Assembly (NCBI RefSeq): GCF_022919215.1
Contig: NZ_CP095046.1
Coordinates: 5,570,501 to 5,634,500 of the forward strand
Direction: 5' to 3'
From: Hymenobacter cellulosilyticus
GTDB lineage: Bacteria; Bacteroidota; Bacteroidia; Cytophagales; Hymenobacteraceae
Length of the DNA: 64,000 nt
Under the pieces are notes generated by a model, which did not search any database, was not told where the DNA came from, and worked only from the letters and a program-made list of their open reading frames with translations. This document shows positions 10,684 through 18,128 of the stretch, in pieces (within the stretch, counting starts at the first letter, position 1; every line of letters starts with the position of its first letter). Position numbers and translations under genes: made by a program.

Positions 10684-11208
10684 ATGCAACTCGACGAAGC
10701 TAAGCGCAGATTCATCGAAGGCTGGGGCACACTGGGCTCGGCCTGGGGCGTGAGCCGCACCATGGCCCAGGTCCATGCCCTGCTGCTGGTATCGTTGGGA
10801 GCCTTGAGCACCGAGGACATTATGGACCAGCTCCAGATTTCGCGGGGCAACGTGAACATGAACGTGCGGGCCCTAATGGACTGGGGTATCGTGCGCAAGG
10901 AACTGCGGCCCGGCGAGCGGCGCGAGTTCTTTTCGGCCGAGAAAGATATTCACCGGGTAGCCACGCTTATCTTAAAAGAACGCCGCCGCCGGGAGTTGGA
11001 ACCCATCATGCGTGTGCTCAGTGAAATCAGTCAGGTAGAGCCTTCCGCTACTGCTACAGCCGAAGAAACCGAGGCCTTTACCCAAATGATTGGCAGCATC
11101 CACAACTTTGCGGAGTTTGCCGACCGAGCCGCTGCTACCTTGATTAAAGCCGATGAAAACTGGTTTCTCAGCACCTTCATGAAGCTCATGCGCCCCAGCC
11201 AACCATAA
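10684..11208 (+). CDS. GbsR/MarR-family transcriptional regulator
   Basis: 174 residues. The N-terminal MQLDEAKRRFIEGWGTLGSAWGVSRTMAQVHALLL is typical of GbsR-like proteins. A winged helix follows (ALSTEDIMDQLQISRGNVNMNVRALMDWGIV, then the wing KELRPGERREFF). The C-terminal half is helical and probably dimerises. GbsR relatives in Bacillus sense choline; here the ligand is unknown. The gene has a perfect palindrome over its promoter and a 22/26 copy of that palindrome after its stop, ahead of the epimerase gene. I infer that it represses itself and the two downstream genes. Confidence 0.85.
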   Translation: MQLDEAKRRFIEGWGTLGSAWGVSRTMAQVHALLLVSLGALSTEDIMDQLQISRGNVNMNVRALMDWGIVRKELRPGERREFFSAEKDIHRVATLILKERRRRELEPIMRVLSEISQVEPSATATAEETEAFTQMIGSIHNFAEFADRAAATLIKADENWFLSTFMKLMRPSQP

Positions 11209-11231
11209 GGGCCTATTTTTTTACTTATTTC

Positions 11232-11249
11232 TTTCAAATTTTACTGAAA
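11232..11249. promoter_or_regulatory. Second copy of the GbsR operator, upstream of the epimerase
   Basis: TTTCAA-ATTTTA-CTGAAA followed by GTTTCATA. Over 26 bp it matches the site at 10638-10663 in 22 positions, including the flanking GTTT-ATA. It lies between the regulator stop and the epimerase start, suggesting a second repressed promoter. No clear TAnnTTTG box follows. Confidence 0.6.
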
Positions 11250-11323
11250 GTTTCATACAAGTCATAATCCATTCTATTTTCCTGTCTGTCCGCCTTTCTT
11301 CAGCCTACCAACAACACAGCTTT

Positions 11324-12240
11324 ATGACACGGCCTAAAATGATTCTCGCCGGTGGTAATGGGTTCCTGGGTCAACACCTGACGCGCTATTTCACCCAACT
11401 GGGCTACTCCGTAGTAGTGCTTAGCCGCCAGCCGCAGGCGCGGGGTGTGCAGTGGGACGGGCGCACGCTTGGGCCCTGGGCCGCGGAGCTGGAAGGAGCC
11501 GCAGTAGTAATTAATCTGGCGGGCCGCACAGTTGACTGCCGCTACACCGCGGCCAACAAGGACGCCATTACCCGCAGCCGCACCGAAAGCACCCGGGTCA
11601 TTGGCCAAGCCATTGGGGCTTGCCAGAATCCGCCGGCGGTGTGGCTCAACTTATCGACAGCCACTATTTATACCCACACCGAAGGCAAGGAGCCCGCCAA
11701 CACAGAGGCGGCCGGGTTATTGGTCACAACTTCTCCGAAACGGTAGCTCAGCAGTGGGAAGCGGAGTTTTGGCAGGCTGCTACTCCCCACACGCGCCGCG
11801 CGGCCTTGCGCACAGCCATTGTCCTGGGTCCTGATGGTGGCGCCTTGCCCGTCGTGGCGCGCCTGGCGCGGTATGGCCTGGGCACGCCGCAGGGCACGGG
11901 CCGGCAGTGGGTAAGTTGGCTCCACGTGCTGGACTTTTGCCGCGCCGTGGAGTTTCTGCTGTCCCGCCCCGACCTGGATGGCACCTTCAATTTCTGTGCG
12001 CCTACTCCCCTGATTAATCAGGAGTTTAATGGCCTGCTCGACCATTACTACCGGCCACGCTTGCACCTGCCCCAGCCCCGGTGGCTGCTCGAAATTGGCG
12101 CCCTGCTGCTCAGAACCGAGACCGAGCTTATTCTGAAAAGCCGCAAAGTCGTGCCCCAGCGGCTAACCCAGGCGGGCTTTGCCTTCCAGTTTCCGACCTG
12201 CGACCTGGCCCTGGCCGACCTGGTACCCCAGCTGCCCTAG
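11324..12240 (+). CDS. TIGR01777-type NAD(P)-binding epimerase/oxidoreductase (1 frameshift)
   Basis: Repaired length about 305 residues. The Rossmann motif is ILAGGNGFLGQHL at the N-terminus. INLAGRTVDCRY, the TRSRTESTRVI helix and WVSWLHVLDF are hallmarks of the TIGR01777 branch of extended SDR proteins (YfcH-like). The C-terminal region FNFCAPTPLINQEF ... LRTETELILKSRKVVPQRL also fits that family. The reaction is not established. The frame slips near 11720 by one missing base. It follows the GbsR-type regulator and precedes a small membrane protein, an arrangement consistent with a small regulated operon. Confidence 0.85.
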
Positions 12241-12309
12241 CTTTTTCGACCGGCTGAGCTTCTGTGCTTCTTATTCGTTTGTTTTTTTCACTTCTAACTC
12301 CTCTCTGTC

Positions 12310-12696
12310 ATGAATTACCACTTGCTCGTTTACGGGGTATATCTGCCCGTCACGGTCCTGCTCACGGTATGGGTAGCCCGCACGCTTTTCACGAACGGCC
12401 GCACGTTTCTGGTCGATATCTTCCACGGCAACGAGCAGTTGGCTGATTCGGTCAACAAGCTTCTACTCATGGGCTTTTACCTCATCAACATCGGGTATGC
12501 CACTCTGACGCTCCGCAGTACTGACGAAATCAGCAGCTACCAGGCCAGCGTCGAAACGCTTAGTATCAAGATTGGCACCATCATCCTGATTCTAGGCGCC
12601 ATGCACTTCTTTAATCTGTATGTGTTTTATAAGCTCCGCCACCGCGCCCAGGAGTATGCCCGCGCCTATCAGTTTGTGGTCGATAAAAAAGCGTAA
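12310..12696 (+). CDS. Small integral membrane protein of unknown function
   Basis: 128 residues with three likely membrane helices: LLVYGVYLPVTVLLTVWVA, LLLMGFYLINIGYATLTL and IGTIILILGAMHFFNLYVF. A cytoplasmic-looking basic tail (YKLRHRAQEYARAY) closes it. The loop NGRTFLVDIFHGNEQLADSVNKL between helices 1 and 2 may be functional. I do not recognise a named family. It lies 69 bp behind the epimerase on the same strand and is probably co-transcribed with it. Confidence 0.75.
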   Translation: MNYHLLVYGVYLPVTVLLTVWVARTLFTNGRTFLVDIFHGNEQLADSVNKLLLMGFYLINIGYATLTLRSTDEISSYQASVETLSIKIGTIILILGAMHFFNLYVFYKLRHRAQEYARAYQFVVDKKA

Positions 12697-12826
12697 CTCT
12701 TCTTCCCTCCTACTTGGCTTGGCCGTGAGCTACCGGCAGAGGCGAAGCTTTCCGCCCGGTGAGGGAAATATGACAAGCTGGCCGGTGAAACTTTCCGGCG
12801 CGGGACTTGTTGAACTCCCAATCTGC

Positions 12827-12834
12827 TACCTTGC
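12827..12834 (+). promoter_or_regulatory. Probable -7 box of trxA
   Basis: TACCTTGC resembles TAnnTTTG and recurs before the OmpA lipoprotein at 25924. A TTG lies about 17 bp upstream, somewhat shorter than the usual spacer. Confidence 0.4.
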
Positions 12835-12888
12835 AGCCCCAAGTTTCGTAAGGAGCATTTTCATTGTCACCACAAACCCCCTATTGTC

Positions 12889-13218
12889 ATGGGACATAAA
12901 GCCATCGAGATTACCGATGCTAACTTCGACCAGATTATCAACTCCGACAAACCCGTGCTCGTGGATTTCTGGGCCGAGTGGTGCGGTCCGTGCCGCATGG
13001 TCGGCCCGGTAGTTGAAGAGCTGGCCGGTGAATATGAAGGCCGGGCCGTGATTGGCAAGGTCGACGTAGACTCCAACCCCCAGACCTCGGCCAAGTTTGG
13101 CATTCGCAGCATTCCGACGCTGCTCGTGTTCAAAAACGGTCAGATCGTGGACAAGCAAGTAGGCGCCGTGCCCAAGCACGTGCTGGCCCAGAAATTGGAT
13201 GCCCAGGTAACCGCCTAA
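12889..13218 (+). CDS. trxA: Thioredoxin
   Basis: 109 residues, the standard length. The active site is [10 protein letters not shown] with the redox CGPC pair. The cis-proline segment is [13 protein letters not shown]. It reduces disulfides in cytoplasmic proteins using electrons from thioredoxin reductase; no signal peptide is present. It has its own upstream region and a strong terminator, so it is probably monocistronic. Confidence 0.97.
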   Translation: MGHKAIEITDANFDQIINSDKPVLVDFWAEWCGPCRMVGPVVEELAGEYEGRAVIGKVDVDSNPQTSAKFGIRSIPTLLVFKNGQIVDKQVGAVPKHVLAQKLDAQVTA

Positions 13219-13243
13219 CTCGTTTAGCGGCCCACTACATAGT

Positions 13244-13281
13244 AAAAGCCCTGCTGTTCTCCGGAACGGCAGGGCTTTTTT
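13244..13281. terminator. Rho-independent terminator after trxA
   Basis: AAAAGCCCTGC pairs with GCAGGGCTTTTTT around a short inner stem. It can serve both trxA and the convergent gene at 13299. Confidence 0.92.
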
Positions 13282-13298
13282 GCGGCTGGGAAGCAGGA

Positions 13299-14258
13299 TT
13301 AGTAGCTCTCGTCGGGGTTGCCGGCCCGGGCTTCGGAGGGAGGTGTCTGGGTAGCTTTCACGCCGCCAAACAGCTTGAAGTTGGGCGCAAACATGATGGG
13401 CAAGGTATAAGTCATGGCGGTGGGTACGTTGTATTCTCGTCCGGGTTTGAAGGCCGGCAGGGCGGCCACCACCCGGCGGGCTTCGATATCTACTTCGGGC
13501 GCCAGGCCGCGCACCACCCGTACCTGACTTACCCGCCCGTCTTCGCCCACCGTGTACGAGACGTATACTTTGCCGGTGATATTCTTACGACGGGCCGCTT
13601 TGGAGTAAATGGTATTGCGGGCCAAATACTGCATCAGAGCTGCCTGCCCGCCCGGAAACTCGGCTGACTGCCGGCGGCGTGGCACTCCGGCATACAGCTC
13701 CCCTTCCAGATTAAAGAACTTCAGATTAGTACTCCGGCCGTTTTCGAGCCGCTCCACGGCGCTAAGCTGGCCCGTATCGTAGTAGTAGCGCCACTCGCCG
13801 TGCGGGCGGCTGGCCACGTACGTACCCTCAGAGCGTTTTTGCCCGTTGCGGTGCACACTAATCCACTTGCCCGTACGCATCCCGTCGGTGTACTCCCCGC
13901 GCTGACTCACCTTGCCATCCTCATACCACGACACGTACACGCCGTCGGCCTCGTCGTTGTGGTAGTGCACTTGCCCGGCCTTGTTACCATTCGGATGATA
14001 CCAGGTAAACAAGCCATTGCGCACGGCCGGCTCGAGGCCCGTAAGAGTACCCCGTAGCAGCAGCGTACCGTTGAGGGCATAGTCACGCATGGCGTAGCCG
14101 CCCTCCCCTTTCTTACGGTCCACAACGCGGTAGTGGGTGGCGCTATCCGGTACGGTTTCCTCGTCGCGGGCATTTAAATAAACGGCAGGCAGGCTCTGCG
14201 CGCGGGCCGTGGGCAAAAAGGCTGCCGTCGCCAAAAATGCAATGAGTAGCGCTTTCAT
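13299..14258 (-). CDS. Exported MORN-repeat protein with TonB C-terminal domain
   Basis: 319 residues with a signal peptide (MKALLIAFLATAAFLPTARAQ). Residues ~95-190 form MORN-like repeats of the type GLFTWYHPNGNKAGQV, GVYVSWYEDGKVSQRGEY, GKWISVHRNGQKRSEGTY and GEWRYYYDTGQL. Residues ~215-305 are a TonB C-terminal domain (FPGGQAALMQYLARNTIY ... GKVYVSYTVGEDGRV ... LPAFKPGREYN). No N-terminal membrane anchor or proline-rich spanning region is present, so it is unlikely to be a classical energy-transducing TonB. A periplasmic or outer-membrane partner-binding role is inferred. Confidence 0.85.
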   Translation of the reverse strand: MKALLIAFLATAAFLPTARAQSLPAVYLNARDEETVPDSATHYRVVDRKKGEGGYAMRDYALNGTLLLRGTLTGLEPAVRNGLFTWYHPNGNKAGQVHYHNDEADGVYVSWYEDGKVSQRGEYTDGMRTGKWISVHRNGQKRSEGTYVASRPHGEWRYYYDTGQLSAVERLENGRSTNLKFFNLEGELYAGVPRRRQSAEFPGGQAALMQYLARNTIYSKAARRKNITGKVYVSYTVGEDGRVSQVRVVRGLAPEVDIEARRVVAALPAFKPGREYNVPTAMTYTLPIMFAPNFKLFGGVKATQTPPSEARAGNPDESY

Positions 14259-14450
14259 GGATTTGCAGACAGTAATCAGCTAACGAAAGATACTTACTTA
14301 CTTGGTTCTAGCCAAGTAGCGGTAAACCAGACTTTAAATCTACGGTATTCACGGCTAGTTCACTATACTCGGGTACTCGAAATTTACAGATCTGGTTTCC
14401 AGGAATAGTGCACAATCAAAAAACTGACTTCGATGCCGCTATAGACACAG

Positions 14451-14491
14451 AAGGGCCAGCTCCCTCGCCGTTAAGCAGGAAGCTGGCCCTT
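14451..14491. terminator. Terminator downstream of the Lrp-type gene
   Basis: AAGGGCCAGCT(T)CC-type stem with GGAAGCTGGCCCTT around a 15-nt loop. On the minus strand it ends the Lrp gene. Confidence 0.7.
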
Positions 14492-14517
14492 GTAAAAACG
14501 CTGTTAGAAATACGTAC

Positions 14518-14982
14518 TTACTGCAGCTGAATTGCCCGATTCATGGTTTCTTCCAGCGAAATAAGCGTTTCGGTACGCTCAATTCCTTCGATAAGCTGCA
14601 CCCGGTCGTGCAGTACGTCGCGCAGGTGCTGGGTGTCGCGGCATACCAGGCGGGCAAATACGCCGTAAGCGCCGGTGGTAAAATGAATGCTCACGACTTC
14701 GGGAATTTCCCGAAGTTGCTCTACCACGCTGGCATACACCGAGCTTTTCAGCAGATAAATTCCCAGGAATGCGCTTACGCCATAGCCTAGCTTTTGGTAA
14801 TCAATTTTGAGGGTAGCCCCCTTCACAATGCCTAATTCCTCTAAACGCGCCATTCGGACGTGCACGGTGCCCCCTGAAACGTGCACCTTACGAGCAATTT
14901 CGGTGTAAGGAATCTTGGCATCCTCGATCAGAAGGGCCAATATTTTGCGGTCGGTGTCGTCAAGTTCGTAATTGCGGGCCAT
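14518..14982 (-). CDS. Lrp/AsnC-family transcriptional regulator
   Basis: 154 residues. The N-terminal winged helix is DDTDRKILALLIEDAKIPYTEIARKVHVSGGTVHVRMARLEELGIV. The C-terminal RAM (ActD-like) domain is GVSAFLGIYLLK ... VVSIHFTTGAYGVFARLVCRD ... IEGIERTETLISL. Family members bind amino acids and act as octamers or hexadecamers. It is transcribed away from the small-RNA locus at 15092-15343, so that RNA is a possible target or partner, but this is only positional inference. Confidence 0.92.
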   Translation of the reverse strand: MARNYELDDTDRKILALLIEDAKIPYTEIARKVHVSGGTVHVRMARLEELGIVKGATLKIDYQKLGYGVSAFLGIYLLKSSVYASVVEQLREIPEVVSIHFTTGAYGVFARLVCRDTQHLRDVLHDRVQLIEGIERTETLISLEETMNRAIQLQ

Positions 14983-15091
14983 TTTTCAGCGGGTTGATTG
15001 CCTAATTTGCAAATCTTCGTCAGTGATACTAAAAATTATGTAAAGTTTATGCCATATGTCTGCAATTATTTTATGTATTCAATTGAAATAC

Positions 15092-15099
15092 TAAATTTG
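15092..15099 (+). promoter_or_regulatory. -7 box of the putative small RNA
   Basis: TAAATTTG matches TAnnTTTG exactly in an AT-rich stretch, predicting a start near 15106. I see no perfect TTG at the ideal distance upstream. Confidence 0.55.
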
Positions 15100-15132
15100 T
15101 TACAATCCAACGCAAACGGTGCTGGACCATCT

Positions 15133-15246
15133 TGTAGAATGATGAAACTGGCAGACATGCCCTCCTCTCTCGGGGTGGTGAATTGGGAGAAACTGGTCCG
15201 GCGGCCGGCTAACTACACCGTGGAGGTTCGAACCCTTCTTCTACAG
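15133..15246 (+). other. tRNA-like domain with Leu-type D arm and oversized variable region
   Basis: A 7-bp acceptor stem TGTAGAA/TTCTACA closes the element. The D arm (TGATGAAACTGGCAGACAT) is of the tRNA-Leu type, and the T arm is GGAGG-TTCGAAC-CCTTC. The anticodon arm is poor: CCCTC/GGGGT has a C-T mismatch, and the loop CTCTCTC would present CTC. About 45 nt lie between the anticodon and T arms, where GGTG/CACC encloses a CCGG-cgg-CCGG hairpin. The discriminator is G and no CCA is encoded. At 114 nt it is too long and irregular for a normal decoding tRNA. Confidence 0.6.
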
Positions 15247-15312
15247 CTGATCAGTTGGACAATGTGAGGAGGGAAAAACCAGGACGTATCTGGGTGGGTA
15301 CGTTCTTCAAGA

Positions 15313-15343
15313 GGCTGCATCTGGGTGGGTGCAGCCTTTTTTT
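15313..15343 (+). terminator. Rho-independent terminator of the small RNA
   Basis: GGCTGCA, loop TCTGGGTGGG, TGCAGCC, then TTTTTTT. Confidence 0.85.
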
Positions 15344-15595
15344 GTAGTAATAATCTGCGGTAGAAGCTGTCAATTCTCTGCTTCTGAAACCCAACTGGGT
15401 GCAAAGGAAATCAAAAAACAGAAGAAGTTGAAAGTTGGCATATAAAAGGCCAAGCCTAACCAAGTGATAGTTCGGAACGGGTATAGCAGTAGTCATTCGG
15501 GGAAAAACAGTTGCACAACCGGATATAATGCCCATTGACAATAAGGGAGTACAAAATCAGGCAAAAGGTTGCTTAGCTTAAATGATAAAATGCGC
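15344..15595. other. Unassigned AT-rich spacer
   Basis: Between the small-RNA terminator and the dsbD terminator I see no credible ORF, repeat or promoter. A 96-codon minus-strand frame at 15251-15541 overlaps the structured RNA and has no domain. Confidence 0.5.
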
Positions 15596-15652
15596 AAAAG
15601 CCGAAGTAGCATTGAATAAGAGTAGACTTACTCAATACCACTTCGGCTTTTC
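15596..15652. terminator. Terminator of dsbD-like gene
   Basis: AAAAGCCGAAGT pairs with ACTTCGGCTTTT. An inner partial stem (ATTGA-TAAG with CTTA-TCAAT) extends it. Confidence 0.85.
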
Positions 15653-15687
15653 CTTGCGAGGAAAATAAACGGTATCAGGACCTTATT

Positions 15688-17901
15688 TTACTGGCGTGCC
15701 ACGGCAGCGCTTTGCCGCTGGTGCTGGGCCTTGCCCGCGTCCAGGAACGCAATAAACTTGTTCACATCCGACTCATACGTCACCGCTGAGGTCAGAACTA
15801 CCGGATTTTCCAGAGTGCTGCTGGGGCTGAGCAAAGTGTAGTACGGCTGGGCGTTCATGTTGAAGCGGCTGATCTGGAAATCCAGGTTTTGCTCGCCCAG
15901 GGTCTTTTTCACGCGTTGGTCGCGCTTGGAGGTGTACCACTGGTCGGCGGGCAGCTCAGTTTTATCATCAGCATACAAGGCCACGATGATGTAGTCGTCG
16001 CGCAGGCGCTGCAGCACACGCGGGTCGCTCCACACGCCTGCTTCCATTACCCGGCAGTTGCCGCAGTTGTGACCGGTGAAGTCCACGAAGATGGGTTTGT
16101 TCTTCTGCCGGGCACATTCTAGCGCTTCCTGCAAAGTAAAGTAGCCCGACAAATTGTGCGGCAGCTCCAAGGCATCAGCATAGCGTGGGGTAGTACAAAG
16201 CGTGTTGGCGGCGGCTTGCACCGGAGCTTGGCCCGAGCTAAGCCAGGCGAAATCCTGGCGGGCAGGCGGCGGAGCCAAAGCTGAGAGAGCATTGAGCGGC
16301 GCGCCAAACAAGCCGGGCACCATGTAGAGCATAAACGACAACGCCACGGCGCCTAACAGCAGGTGAGGCACACTCACGCGCGGATTGTCGCTGTCGTGGG
16401 GCAGGCGAATTTTGCCCAGCAGGTACAGGCCCAGCAAACCCGCCAGCACAATCCAGATAGCCAGAAAAACCGGCCGCGGCAACAGGCCCCAGTGGTACGA
16501 CAGGTCGGCCGAGCTCAGAAACTTAAAGGCCATGGCCAGCTCCACAAAACCGAGCACCACTTTCAGCGTGTTGAGCCAGCCGCCCGAACGGGGCATGGAC
16601 TTCAGCCAGGTAGGAAACAGGGCAAACAGCACGAAGGGCAGGGCAAACGCCGTAGAAAAGGCCAGCATGCCCAGCGTGGGCCGCAGCAACTCGCCGTTAG
16701 CCGCCGCAATGGCCACTGAGCCGACAATAGGTACGGTGCAGGAAAATGATACGAGCACCAGCGTGGCCGCCATGAAAAACAGGCCCGACCAGCCGCCCTT
16801 ATCAGCTTTAGCGTCTACTTTATTGACCAAGCTGCTGGGCGCATTGATTTCGAACATGCCCAGAAACGACATGCCAAACAGCAGGAAAATAACGAAGGAC
16901 AACAGGTTGGGCAGCCAGTGGGAGCTGATAACGTTGGCGGCATCGGCCCCAAAGAGCAGGCTCACTACCACGCCCACGCCGGTATAGATGCTGATGATAG
17001 ACAAACCGTAAACCAAGGCCTTGCTGATGGCCTCGCCCCGGCTGCTCTTGTTGGTAAAGTACGAAACCGTCATGGGCAGCATGGGATACACGCAGGGCAT
17101 GAGTACTGCTACCAGGCCGGCACCGAAGGCCAGCAGCAGGTATTTCCACAAGCTCATGCCGGTACCAGCGGGCTGATTGGAAGTCGTGGCGGCCACCGCA
17201 GCGGCTCCGGTGGCTATTTCCGGTGTTGCAGCAGGAGCCACAGCCGTCGGCGCTTCGGTTGTGGCTGAAGCCGGGGCCGTAGCTACTGCAGCCGTATCGG
17301 GAAGTGGAGCCGGGGTAGCAGCAGTGGCGCCTGATGCCGTAGCAGGAGTAGCGGCCGAGGAAGCAGCCGCAGCCGGCGGCGCGGTAGCAGCTGGCGTTTC
17401 GGCCGCAACGGCCGTCCCACTCACCTCGATGGGCCCGAAGCTTAGGGTTTCGTTGCCGGGAATGCAGCGGCCGTCTACGTCGGTGCAGCTCTGGTATTCG
17501 ACGTCCGCCTTGACGGTCAGCGGGCCGGGCTGTAGCACGCGGATGCGCTGCCGGATCTGCCCGGTTCTCTCGAAGTACGTGACGTCGCCTTTAAACACGT
17601 CGTCAAACTTCTTTTTGGCGCCTACCGACTTGGGCTTCCCCACCAGCTCGTAGGCGGGGCTTTTGGCAAAGGTGAAGGCAAAAACGGTAGGCCCCAGGTC
17701 GGGGTCGAAGTCGGTGGCGTAGAGGTGCCAGGTGTTATCAATGCGGGCATTGACAATGAGGTCGACCTCCTCCCCCGCCTTGGCCGTGGACTGGCTGGTG
17801 GCAACGCTGAGCTTGGCGGGCGTGAGCACCTGGGCGGCAGCCTGACCAATTAGCAGCAGCAGGAACCACAGGGATAGCAGTATTTTTTTACTAAAAAGCA
17901 T
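15688..17901 (-). CDS. dsbD: Thiol:disulfide interchange protein DsbD-like
   Basis: 737 residues. A signal peptide (LSLWFLLLLIGQAAAQ) leads into an N-terminal DsbD-alpha-like domain (residues ~25-165, with CTDVDGRCIPG). About 80 residues of Ala/Thr/Pro-rich linker follow. The DsbD beta membrane domain has about eight helices and carries the redox cysteines in VLMPCVYPMLP and FSCTVPIVG. A C-terminal thioredoxin-like domain has the active site DFTGHNCGNCRVME. The protein carries electrons from cytoplasmic thioredoxin across the membrane to periplasmic disulfides. The thioredoxin gene 2.5 kb away is a plausible donor but not in the same operon. Confidence 0.93.
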   Translation of the reverse strand: MLFSKKILLSLWFLLLLIGQAAAQVLTPAKLSVATSQSTAKAGEEVDLIVNARIDNTWHLYATDFDPDLGPTVFAFTFAKSPAYELVGKPKSVGAKKKFDDVFKGDVTYFERTGQIRQRIRVLQPGPLTVKADVEYQSCTDVDGRCIPGNETLSFGPIEVSGTAVAAETPAATAPPAAAASSAATPATASGATAATPAPLPDTAAVATAPASATTEAPTAVAPAATPEIATGAAAVAATTSNQPAGTGMSLWKYLLLAFGAGLVAVLMPCVYPMLPMTVSYFTNKSSRGEAISKALVYGLSIISIYTGVGVVVSLLFGADAANVISSHWLPNLLSFVIFLLFGMSFLGMFEINAPSSLVNKVDAKADKGGWSGLFFMAATLVLVSFSCTVPIVGSVAIAAANGELLRPTLGMLAFSTAFALPFVLFALFPTWLKSMPRSGGWLNTLKVVLGFVELAMAFKFLSSADLSYHWGLLPRPVFLAIWIVLAGLLGLYLLGKIRLPHDSDNPRVSVPHLLLGAVALSFMLYMVPGLFGAPLNALSALAPPPARQDFAWLSSGQAPVQAAANTLCTTPRYADALELPHNLSGYFTLQEALECARQKNKPIFVDFTGHNCGNCRVMEAGVWSDPRVLQRLRDDYIIVALYADDKTELPADQWYTSKRDQRVKKTLGEQNLDFQISRFNMNAQPYYTLLSPSSTLENPVVLTSAVTYESDVNKFIAFLDAGKAQHQRQSAAVARQ

Positions 17902-18076
17902 GAAGCGGAGTTAGAACAACGACAGCGTTGGAAACAAACAAAGTACGGCAGGAAGTGTCACAATCTTATTATTAAGGCTGCACCCCAGCCCCGCTTGGCC
18001 CTGCCAGCCCCGCCCGCAGCGGTGGTCAACCGGCAGCAGATAGCAACTGAGCCGGAACCGCTTGGGTAGAATCTCG

Positions 18077-18084
18077 TACTTTTG
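18077..18084 (+). promoter_or_regulatory. -7 box of the CNNM/CBS gene
   Basis: TACTTTTG matches TAnnTTTG. The upstream element is not evident. The predicted start gives a leader of about 40 nt. Confidence 0.5.
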
Positions 18085-18128
18085 CATTACAAAGGAAGCC
18101 AGGCCGGTCGAGTCTTGCTCCCGCACAT

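Larger units (their letters stand above)
15106..15343 (+). ncRNA. Putative structured small RNA: tRNA-like domain, twin hairpins, terminator
   Basis: No supported ORF covers this locus, yet it has the parts of a transcript. They are a TAAATTTG promoter box, a tRNA-like fold (15133-15246), a hairpin with stem AGGACGTA/TACGTTCT (15281-15306), and a second hairpin GGCTGCA/TGCAGCC (15313-15336) followed by seven T residues. Both hairpins display the same 10-nt loop, TCTGGGTGGG. In the leader, GGACC (15124-15128) can pair with GGTCC (15195-15199) inside the tRNA-like part, which could allow two alternative folds. I do not recognise it as tmRNA, 6S, SRP or RNase P RNA. The 5' end is inferred from the promoter. 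Confidence 0.6.

Noticed and set aside
15133..15246. Ordinary tRNA-Leu or tRNA-Glu gene
   Set aside because: The anticodon stem has a mismatch, the loop lacks a purine at 37, the variable region is about 45 nt, and the discriminator is G.
15106..15343. tmRNA, SRP RNA or RNase P RNA
   Set aside because: No tag reading frame, no SRP core GGAAGC-type loop and no RNase P core motifs were seen.
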